Of a stretch of DNA of 64,000 nt, positions 55,571 through 64,000 are shown piece by piece. This stretch comes from Chamaecrista fasciculata. Taxonomy: Eukaryota > Streptophyta > Magnoliopsida > Fabales > Fabaceae. The DNA lies in assembly GCA_003254925.1 (NCBI GenBank), contig QANZ01029623.1:62001-126000 (forward strand), given 5' to 3'. The notes under the pieces were generated by a model that was not told the DNA's origin, did not search any database, and was given only the letters and a program-made list of their open reading frames with translations. Within the stretch, counting starts at the first letter, position 1, and every line of letters begins with the position of its first letter. Made by a program: the position numbers and the translations under genes.

Positions 55571-55803
55571 TATTTTATATTTCTAAACAAAAATTAGAGA
55601 ACAAAATTTATATTTTGGTTTTAGTGCAGTGAGCTACACTCTAGGTGAGAGGATTCAAGTTCAATCATTAGAGTCAACATTGTTGAGAGGGCATATATAT
55701 ATATATATATATATATATAGATAGATAAAAAAAAACACCCATGATTCAAAAAAGAGAAAAAGAAATGTGTGTGTGTGTATAAGTAGAGAATTAGGAATCT
55801 TAC

Positions 55804-58800
55804 AATTGGGATATCTCTTGAAGGAGGAGGTGATGAAGTCTTGAATACATCATAGTGGCCATAACCATCATAGATGACATGAATTGGAGAATCCTTCCCA
55901 TACTCCTCACCGTATTCTGCAATTACTTTCAAATTCCCTGTTTTCTTATCTCGCATCACCACTCTTATGGGCATCCTATATAATATACATCCATTTTCAA
56001 ACCTTATTATTACTATTTGGTTAGTTTGTTACAACTTCATATTACATCTTACAAAACCACCTACTTTTTCTGAGAATCTTATTCAATGAAGCTGAAATTT
56101 GTGCGACCTACCTATTTCTTTTTTTAAAAAAAATAAATCCAACAGAAACTAAAATATTTCTTAAGAGATTTTATTGATTAATGTAATTATAAAAAATAGG
56201 GCCAAATAGTCATTTTGGTACTCAAACTATGGATTATTGTTCATTTTGGTCCTAAAACTATTTTTTGTTATGTTTTGGTCCTCAAACTTTTGCATAATTT
56301 GTTCCACCATTAATTCAAAATGTGGTTGCATATGGAATCTGTCGTTATTATCAAGTTGGACAATTGAGATTGATTATTTCTTAGAGAAATTCTAACAAAA
56401 AAAAAAGCTTACAGAAATGATCATTTTAGCTATATTGGTTAGAAATCATGATAGAAACAGATAAAATCACATTTTGGATTAACGGTGAAACAAATATAAA
56501 AGTTTGAAAACTAAAATAGAATAAAATATAATTTTGGAATCAAAATAAAATCGATCTCATAGTTTAAGGTCCAAAATGAGGTTTTAATCAAAAAAATAGT
56601 ATCATGATATTTCATTACTTTATAAAATTATCTTTGAATTGTTTTATACATTTTCGAATAACCATACAATTTGATCTCTAAAAAATACACGAGTTGAATA
56701 AAATTCTAATTTACACATATTAATAATTGAAAGTCATAAAAATAATACAACCTAATTCCTTAGACCTATTTTATAAAGACTAATAACTTGTAGAAATAAA
56801 ATAATCAAAGTCTATTAATTTTAAGATTTCGAATAATTAAATAATATAAATTAAACTTTTAAGAATTAAATTATTAATTGAATTAATGTAGAGAAAGCTA
56901 ATGAAGCTAAAAAATTAATGTTTAGAAAGAAAATGGAAGTTTAGTTGAAAGTGCTTAACTGTAAAACATGAGAGGACATGAGAAGTTCAGGCTCTCCTCC
57001 CCATATGTGAGGCTTTCGCATTTGTTTTGTGTATGTCTCAAAATCTCCCTCAAGAAACCTAATTATTACAAAACTAATATCAATTAACTCCTTGAAATTG
57101 CACCTTCCACCATTGATTGTTTGGCTGAACTGAAAAAACCATCACCGAACTTATATATAAAAGGTTTATATATATAAATATATTAATTTTGATAGATAAA
57201 TTTCTAAATCTTTTTGTGCGAAATCTCATTGTTGTCATGAAAAAGAAAAAAAAAAGAGCAAACCAACAATTTGGTCCCTGAAATATTACTGAGTTGACAA
57301 TTCAATCTTAAAATATTAAAATAAACAATTTAATCCTTTAAAAAATAAAACGATATATTAATATATTTATTAGCACCTAAGAGAACCAAACGGTATACTC
57401 TTTAATCCATAAAAGGACTAACAAACATAATGTTTGGTTTTTCCAAGGACAAATATAAACTATGTATTTTAATCTTTCAAGAATTGAATTATCAAATTAG
57501 TAATCTTTTAATGATCGAGTTGTTAGTTTATTTCATAGACTAAAAAAGTATATCGTTTGATTATTCTTTCAGGAGTTAAACTATATATTTCAATCTTTCA
57601 AGAATTGAATTATCTTTTTTAAAAATTGAATTGTTAGTAGTGTTTTTTTATGCACGCCCATTAGAGTTCAAGGATTAATATCTCCAAGAACGCTTGAAGA
57701 CTTGGTATTAATGTCCATAATAATCTGTGTTAAGACTTAAGACCTACCTATACGTACAATGTGATAATTCATTTTATGAACAACTCTAACCAAATTTGCT
57801 TCTAAAAAATACTTACCATTCAGTCTCTGCTCTCCTCTTGACGAATTCATCTACAACCTGAACGATATAAATCATGCATTCTTTTTTAAAAAAATTCAAC
57901 TATTAAACAATTAAATATAAGTTGGTCCCTAAATTATTTTTTAATCCCTGAATTTATATTAAATCAATAAATTGGTCCCTAAATAATCAAAATATATATG
58001 ACTTGATCCTTGAAATATCGCAATTGTCAACAATTTGGTCTTGAGTCAGATTCAATGACTGAAAAACAAAATTCAATACAAGTTCAAGGACACATTTAGG
58101 GACCAAAACGTAAAAATTTGAGGACCAAACTGTTGATAATTGTAATATTTTTTGGACTAAGTTGTATATTTTAATTATTTAAGGACTAATTCATTAACTA
58201 ACTCAGTACAAATTCAAAGATCAAAAAGTAGAGTTTTTCCTAAAAGAAAAAATATGGAGTAAATTAACAATTTGGTGACAATATAAATTCAGGGACTAAA
58301 TAGTATATCATTTTAATTTTGAAAGATCAAAAAGTATATCATTTTAGTCCATCAAGATTAAAGTGATATACTATTTAGTCCTTGAAAGATCAAAAAGGTA
58401 TACTTTTTAATCCCTAAAAGATTAAAATGATATACTATTTAGTCCATAAAATGGATTAATATATATACCATTTTGATTTGTCAAGGACTAATAAATTGTA
58501 CATTTTAATCTTTTTGGGGCTGAGTTGTCAGCTCGGTAATCTTTTAGGGACCAAATTATTAATTTACTCAAAAATATAATTAAGGAGGTTACTTACTTTG
58601 GCTCTAAGATCATCTGCGAGTTGTTTTTGCTGGGCGAGAGTTGGAGAAGGCTGTCCTGCTCTAAGGCATGCACCATACGCCACTGATCTAAACAGACATC
58701 TTCCATCTCCTGGAATTCCTGCACTAATCAATCGAATCATTTTCAATTATCTCATAATTATATATTTATATATATATTACCACAAATTTCATATATTCAA

Positions 58801-58939
58801 ACAATATCAAATAATTAAAAATATCAAAATTGTTAAGATTCTATCTGAAATTGGAATTATAAAAAGCAAAGAGAAACATACTGATTATAGGAAGGCGAGA
58901 AGGGTCGTCCCTTGGATGCGAGTCTTCTGGTTTCGGCAT
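55804..58939 (-). CDS. OTU-domain cysteine protease (deubiquitinase-like), at least 5 exons
   Basis: Exons on the minus strand: 58939-58882, 58718-58597, 57857-57817, 57058-56960, 55975-55804; 492 bases, 164 codons, phases consistent. The start is ATG at 58939 (MPKPEDSHPRDDPSRL). The catalytic Asp and Cys lie in IPGDGRCLFRSVAYG right after the first join. A conserved PHIWGGEPELLMSSHVLQ segment and the catalytic His in YDGYGHYDVF follow. OTU proteases remove ubiquitin from target proteins. It is among the shorter OTU proteins. Exon 5 ends in a good donor (CCAATT|GTAAGA), so at least one more exon is needed; see 54297-54400. An upstream ATG at about 59131 (minus strand) in the leader is probably an upstream ORF. 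Confidence 0.88.
56200..56590. mobile_element. MULE-type MITE in OTU gene intron 4
   Basis: Arms of 'cattttggtcctaaaactat' motifs are inverted on the right ('tttaaggtccaaaatgagg'). Perfect 9-bp duplications AAAAAATAG are at 56191-56199 and 56591-56599. Confidence 0.72.
57262..58220. repeat. Worn 'ggtccctgaa' hairpin repeats in OTU introns
   Basis: Several inverted 'aatttggtccctgaaatatt' / 'aggaccaaactgttgataatt' motifs lie on either side of exon 3 (about 57262-57630 and 57912-58220). Ends cannot be set. Confidence 0.4.
58256..58568. mobile_element. MULE-type MITE in OTU gene intron 2
   Basis: GGAGTAAATTAACAATTTGG on the left, inverted CCAAATTATTAATTTACT on the right. Flanks AAAAAATAT (58247-58255) and CAAAAATAT (58569-58577) match 8 of 9. 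Confidence 0.55.
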
Positions 58940-60240
58940 AGTTTTGGAGTTTCGAAATTATGAGACTAAAAACACACAAACTGAGAATTTTTCATATTAC
59001 TATAAACGAAATTGGTTTAGGAAAAAAAAAAAGGGAGTGAGAGGAAAAATGAATCACTCACCATTATTAATTTGTGTGTGTTTCTTGGTATTTTGAGCTT
59101 GATGGAGTTGATGATGGGTAATTCTATTCATCCAAACTTCATCACCTTATAGCTGGCGAATCTGATTCTATTTTCTTTATTCTTCCTTTATTTATTCTTT
59201 TTTTTTCCTAATTTATTTTTATTTTATTTTTGTGCAGTTCAACTCTTTTCTATCTATTTTATTTGTTTTAATATTTAGTTTAAACATATAATATAGGCAA
59301 AATTACATTTTTAGTCTGAGGGTAGATTTTAATATAATAATTTATCTTAAAAAAAATTATTATCTTTCATGTTCTCATGACCCAAATAATTGAATTGGAT
59401 CATATTCATGTCTCTCACGTTTCAACTTTAAATGTAACTAGTTGAAAGGTATAATTTGTTTTCTTACCGTCCCTTTCTCTTTCCCGTTGAAAGTATTACA
59501 AACAAGGTTAAATTAAATTCTAAAAAGTGAGTTCAATCATTTTACGATCAAATGAATTAACGAAGGCCCAGTTCGTTTCCGTTTTGATTATAATCTGTTT
59601 TGATTATAATCAAAATAAACATGTTCGTTTACGTTTTTTTTCTGATTCAATTATAATCATGATTCTTAAATAATCAAACACACTCAATTACACTTATACC
59701 CCTATATATATACCTATAATTACCTATACTTTAATACAATCAATCACCCATCACAAAGGGCAAAATGGTCATTTACTTTAATATTGGGCCAGTTTGTAAA
59801 TACTTATTCTTGTGTTGGGCTAAATTGTTATTTTTCCCAAATAATTTAGGATTGAAATTCATATTTTTACCAAATCCAACTCTCTCTCTATCTCTCGTTC
59901 CTCTTTTGTTCATCATCAATCTCTTTGTCATTTTGGTAATTTAACGGCACCTGGGAGTCGGCAACTGAAAGAAGCAACACGTTTTTGGAAACAATTAAGA
60001 GAGATTCTTATAATTCCCACTGAATATTTAGCATCTTTCTGATATAGTTTCCAACCATATTTAGCATTCTTATAATAAGAATCATGAACATGATTCTCGT
60101 CACACCATATGTCAGTACTAGATGAACAATGCCAAACTAACATCTCAGATACGAATCAGAAATCAGAAAGTTGAGAACTTTAGGGCAATTCAATGGAAAT
60201 AGATTAAAATAACAAGCTTATTTTATAACTCCATTTACAA

Positions 60241-60420
60241 CACAAGGATCTACAGAAACTGCAAGAGTGAAGTTTCGGAGAGTGAAAGAAGGGAAGTCGA
60301 AGGAGGCGGCGGCGGCCAGAACCGCCGTGGGGTTTGGGTTCAAGAAAGCGAAGACGGCGGCGAAGAGGAAGAAGAAGATGAGCCGAGACCGAATAGTAAC
60401 TTCTAACGTGGATTGATTTT
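60241..60420 (-). pseudogene. Possible captured gene fragment inside the 59565 element
   Basis: The minus strand is open and reads RLIFFFLFAAVFAFLNP, then an Ala-rich stretch and FDFPSFTLRNFTL. This resembles the signal peptide and first residues of a secreted or lectin-receptor-like protein. The plus strand is also open (Lys/Arg/Ala-rich), so strand and source are unsure. GC content is far above the surroundings, which argues for captured coding DNA. Confidence 0.35.
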
Positions 60421-60583
60421 CATGGCATTCAGGCGAGAGAGAGAGAGCGAGAGAGAGAGATAGAGAGAGAGAGGAGGAGGATGAATAGAGAGAGAGAGAG
60501 AGGAGAGAGATAGATTTATGCCAAATTGGAAAAAAAATTCGGGTCCGCGTGCGTTAAATTTTTCTCTCTCATCTAATGCGAAT

Positions 60584-60672
60584 CGGTGCACCGATTTGCT
60601 TATTCGGTGCACCGATTTGCTTATTCGGTGCACCGGTTTCGTAGGCAAAAAATGAAACGGTGCACCGATTCG
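60584..60672. repeat. 21-bp tandem repeat with palindrome CGGTGCACCG
   Basis: CGGTGCACCGATTTGCTTAT recurs at 60584, 60605 and, partly changed, 60626. A further CGGTGCACCG lies at 60658. Each unit carries the 10-bp palindrome. The minus strand reads as repeated GAPNKQI. Confidence 0.85.
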
Positions 60673-61025
60673 GAAAAACATCCCCCAACCAACTCACAAA
60701 AATAATCAAGATTTCACGTTTTTCAAGGCAAACAGTAATATTTTTGTTTTTTTTCAAAACAACAATCACATCCAAACACACTTTTATTATAATCAAATCA
60801 CACCTTACTTTTTCTAACTTTTTCTTCCATTTATACCCCTATACAATTTATCAATTTCCTTACTTTTTATCCACCTACCACAATCATTACATACCCATTT
60901 TAATAATTTCACACAAATAATCAACAATCATCCAAACACCACTACAAAAATAATCAAATTTGATTATAATCAAAACATGATTCTAATCAAAACAAATTCT
61001 AAAAAAAACGGAAACGAACTGACCC

Positions 61026-62128
61026 GAAGTTAGCAATATAATTTCAAGTCTAAATATTTTGGATTCGACATTTTTATTGAAAAATTATTTCTCTATGTGA
61101 ATGAGGTAGATGGCAAATGAGATCAATCAAGCCTCAAAGTAGATTTGAGTCTGCCAAAAAAATTATAATTATCCAAAGTCAAATCTGATGAAAAACACCC
61201 ATTAAACTAAAGATAAATTTATTGCAAAATGTGCATTATTTACGTGTTCTTTTATCTCTTTAAATTAGTTTAATCCCTGTTTTTTTAACACAATTTCGCC
61301 TTCCATTTTTTTTCTCGGCTGAATTTTTATTGACTCCATATACTTATCTTAGACACAAAATAGTGTGTACTAAAGACATTTTCGGAGATGATTCTATAAT
61401 TGCTATTCTATTGGCAAGAATTTTTGTGATAGAATTTAAAGGATGGCATATCTGGTTCACATGTTATTAGGAAAAGTTCCATGAAACAATAAGTTCACAT
61501 GTTACTATAAATCCTCAAAATCCTTTAGTTTAATCTCCTCAAATAAGAAATCCTTAAAATTCCATGAAACAATAAGTTTTCTGTAGAATTATGGTTTTTT
61601 AAGGATTCAGCATCATATTTTCTGCTTCAATTATCCTTCAAATATCAAATATGTGGCCAACCAAGTTGTATTCCCCGGTGAGTTCTCTATTTCAATGGGA
61701 AAGTTTATGTTTGCATATCTTTTATAATCTTGGATTCCCTTCACAAACCATGTATTGTGTTTTGATATGCATTTAACATTTGCCTATAAGACCCACAGGG
61801 GACAAAAAAAAAAGAACCTTAAAACTTGTATAAAGTTATGTTGTGTATATGTATATATGTTGCATGATTATTAGATTCTAATTATAAGAGGAAATCAATG
61901 ATTTTGTACTTGAGTAATTTTTTTTTTCTCATTCTAGGTGATGAAAACATTTTTTTTTTTGGGTTTCTAAATGATCATTCTATTTGGTATATTTCTCTCT
62001 AATAGTAAATAAATAGTTATGTTAACCCTTAATTCAGGGCTTGTTGGCCAAAAAACACCCTTAATTCAGGGCTTGGGCTTGTTTAAGTGACATTTTTTTT
62101 GTCACACCAGTATAGCTTATATAAATTT
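61026..62128. other. Intergenic, AT-rich
   Basis: No gene or clear repeat was recognised apart from short direct repeats ('ttcacatgttacta', 'cttaattcagggcttg'). Confidence 0.5.
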
Positions 62129-62516
62129 GAGTAAATTATACTTTAGTACCCTGTGATTTGACCCTATTTCACTTTGGTACCCTATGGTTTGAAACCTGAC
62201 ACTTTGGTACCTTGTGGTATTTTCATTAACACTTTAGAGCTATTTTGTAATTTTAACCATAACAAATTTTACAAAAATTACATATTGACCCCAAAAAAAT
62301 TTCAAAAAATTATAAATAGGTCCCTGAATACATATTATCTAGGGACTAAAATGAAAACTTTAAAAAATTTGGGGTCAAAATGTAATTTTTGCAAAATTTG
62401 TAATGGTTAAAATTACAAAATAACTCTCCCAACGGTACTAAAGTGTTAATGGAGAATACCACAAGATACTAAAGTGTCAGGTTTCAAACCACAGGGTACC
62501 AAAGTGTAATTTACTC
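62129..62516. mobile_element. MULE-type MITE, 'GGGTAAATTACAC' family, copy 3
   Basis: Left end GAGTAAATTATACTTTAGTA, right end CAAAGTGTAATTTACTC. Perfect 9-bp duplications TATAAATTT are at 62120-62128 and 62517-62525. Arms and inner part closely follow copy 1 at 7859. Confidence 0.86.
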
Positions 62517-62544
62517 TATAAATTTTCATTTTTTTTTCGTAGAA

Positions 62545-62705
62545 AAAACTGTGGAGGGGAACTTCACAATCCCGACACTGGGAGCAACTAGGGTATGGTG
62601 CCTCCCTAGGGGATGTTCTCCGCAAGGATTCGAGCCCGAGACCTATGGTCCTTCGGCACCTCGAGAGCCTTAACAGTCCTAGCATGCTTCCACTAGGCGA
62701 AATCC
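62545..62705 (-). mobile_element. tRNA-derived SINE
   Basis: On the minus strand it has an A-box-like CGCCTAGTGGAAGCATGC, then a B-box-like CTCGGGCTCGAATCC about 40-50 bases later. The body is GC-rich, and a T-rich end follows (62530-62540 on the plus strand is T-rich, so A-rich on the minus strand). Confidence 0.55.
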
Positions 62706-63142
62706 ACTTAGAGTAGTTTATTACTTATTAGTTATTCAGTTTTGATGGTCATATTTCTCTTATTTCAAGTTCGAACGAACGAATACCAAGGTATAAATTA
62801 CTTTTGATGAGTACTTTCAAAATAAAACAAATAAAGTTGATCAAAATGTCAAATATCTCTTATTTCAAGTCTAAATACATTTCAGAACTAATTGTTAACT
62901 CTTGAAAGATTTTTTTCTTTGTTTAATTGAGTCTGTAACTTCAAATCGCACCCTGAAAGTAATTTGGAACAAATTTGAGAAATTAAGGAAAGATTTAGTA
63001 CCAATTAGAAACAAACAAGACCTTTTAGACCAATTTGGAATCTACCCTATATATTAGGGACTAATTTGAGGTTTTACCACGAAATAAGATAAAATGTTCT
63101 CTTTCTTTTCTTCTGATTTTGATTATTGGGCAGAAATCAGCA

Positions 63143-64000
63143 ATGAAAAGAAAGAACTCTACTAGGCAAGGGCCATTACACGCCGTAGGATTTACGATCT
63201 TATCAACGGTCGACATTGCATACAGAAAAACCCTAGAATCGCAAGCATTTTCAGGTTCAACATGGAGAAGACGAATGGCGAAATTCGCAGAATCCGCCGA
63301 TCCTCTCATCTACGCCGTTCAATGTCAATTTCTAGCGATTCTCTCATTTTTCGACGATCATATCATGCTAATCGAAGATATGATCCAGAAATCGTTTCCG
63401 TCTTCATCGTTCGTGTTCGACAAGATCGACGATCTGGCTCTCGCGATAACGTCAATTCCAGAAAAAATCGATTACGCTCTGAACAAATTCGACGCAATCA
63501 TCCACAACAATCAACTCACGTTCAAGGAATCCGTTCTTATTTACCTAATCTGGGGGTTGAACGTTTTGATTTTCATACTGAATCAGCGCGGAATGAAAAA
63601 CAAGAAGATCAACGAGTTAACGATTCATACCAGCTCGATCTGTCGCGATAAATTGGAACCATCGCCGAATGTTTCTTCTCCAGAATCATCGGAGAGAAGC
63701 CACAAAGAGAGCTATAGGGAGAGTTTTCCTGCGACTTCGGAATCGGATGCTTCAGAAGCTGAAAACATAAGGGTGGCTATGGCGGTTTGGGCAAACAAGA
63801 GGATTTCATATAAGGAGGCTTTGGAGAAAGGGAAAGATCAAGAAAATTCGCAGTCGTCGTCGTCGTCGTCGCAGAAGAGGAAGAAGAAGAATCAGTGTCC
63901 GAAGGGAGTGAGGAAGGAGAAGGAAGACGAGAATGCGAAAATGGAGAAGAAATTTTGGCGGCAAAAAGGAGCGAGGAAGGAGAAAAACGAAGAAGATGAT
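63143..64000 (+). CDS. Unidentified protein, N-terminal 286 residues (runs off the edge)
   Basis: The frame is open from ATG 63143 to the last base with no stop. The start MKRKNSTRQGPLHAVGFTIL fits a plant start. Residues 1-130 are mixed and helical. A hydrophobic stretch (SVLIYLIWGLNVLIFIL) near residues 128-145 could be one membrane span or a buried helix. From about 150 the sequence is Ser/Glu-rich, with poly-Ser encoded by TCG repeats (63855-63872), then very Lys/Glu-rich. I do not recognise the family. A competing frame from 63262 (129 codons) is Arg-rich and is read as a shadow. Confidence 0.72.
   Translation, partial: MKRKNSTRQGPLHAVGFTILSTVDIAYRKTLESQAFSGSTWRRRMAKFAESADPLIYAVQCQFLAILSFFDDHIMLIEDMIQKSFPSSSFVFDKIDDLALAITSIPEKIDYALNKFDAIIHNNQLTFKESVLIYLIWGLNVLIFILNQRGMKNKKINELTIHTSSICRDKLEPSPNVSSPESSERSHKESYRESFPATSESDASEAENIRVAMAVWANKRISYKEALEKGKDQENSQSSSSSSQKRKKKNQCPKGVRKEKEDENAKMEKKFWRQKGARKEKNEEDD

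Larger units (their letters stand above)
59565..61025. mobile_element. TIR transposon of uncertain superfamily with GC-rich cargo
   Basis: Left end GGCCCAGTTCGTTTCCGTTTT, right end AAAACGGAAACGAACTGACCC; subterminal 'gattataatcaaaa' motifs lie at both ends. Flanked by GAA on both sides (59562-59564 and 61026-61028), which may be a 3-bp duplication or chance. The interior includes CT/GA microsatellites (about 60430-60510), a GC-rich island (60280-60410) and 21-mer repeats (60584-60672). No transposase is recognised. Confidence 0.6.

Noticed and set aside
55621..55725. SINE-like stretch with a B-box-like ggattcaagttcaat
   Set aside because: Short and degenerate, ends in a (TA)n run; support too thin.
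58960..59131. N-terminal extension of the OTU protein from an upstream ATG
   Set aside because: The upstream frame meets a stop after the best splice join; more likely an upstream ORF in the leader.
60403..60681. Protein with ISKSVHR repeats
   Set aside because: Reading of the 21-mer tandem repeat and GA microsatellite inside a transposon.
63262..63651. 129-codon Arg-rich frame
   Set aside because: It overlaps the longer open frame from 63143 in another phase; composition is typical of a shadow.

Overview
The window is nuclear DNA of a eudicot plant. It shows AT-rich intergenic DNA, GT-AG introns with plant-type signals, plant-specific gene families (remorin, CDKG, DUF3537) and abundant plant transposons: a Ty3/gypsy element of Tat type, Mutator-type MITEs, Helitrons and SINEs. 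There are no operons. Every host gene is multi-exon, and exon joins were read by hand from splice sites and reading phase.

Layout. 1-~6.0 kb is the 3' half of a Tat-type retrotransposon: the integrase end of pol (+), a broken antisense ORF with its own TATA box (-), then a 3' LTR with TATA box. 8.9-14.2 kb is a remorin gene (+, 3 coding exons, with a 3-kb second intron full of transposons). 17.7-21.0 kb is a CDKG2-type PITSLRE kinase (+, 6 coding exons, 756 aa). 25.9-29.4 kb is a DUF3537 membrane-protein gene (-) whose start and last exon I could not place. 32.8-39.7 kb is a complete DEAH-box RNA helicase, RID1-like (-, 16 exons, 698 aa). 42.5-52.3 kb is an ankyrin-repeat gene (-, 6 exons, 772 aa). 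55.8-58.9 kb is an OTU-type cysteine protease (-, at least 5 exons). From 63.1 kb an unidentified open frame runs off the right edge (+).

From memory, the block remorin - CDKG2 - DUF3537 has the same gene order as Arabidopsis At1g67590 - At1g67580 - At1g67570, which suggests conserved microsynteny. The genes do not form a pathway.

The most unusual content is mobile DNA. Twelve hairpin-like elements have perfect 9-bp target-site duplications, the mark of Mutator (MULE) transposition, and three more match at 8 of 9. One (29723-30671) carries a 161-bp GC-rich insert whose minus strand encodes an Arg/Ser-rich peptide resembling splicing factor SF1, so it looks like a Pack-MULE. Two others sit end to end and share one target, giving three copies of the same 9-mer. 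In the DUF3537 gene, the first identified exon's end and its 5' splice site have been copied in tandem at least five times into the following intron. The helicase gene contains a GC-AG intron. The sequence contains a 38-base N gap and three single-N positions.
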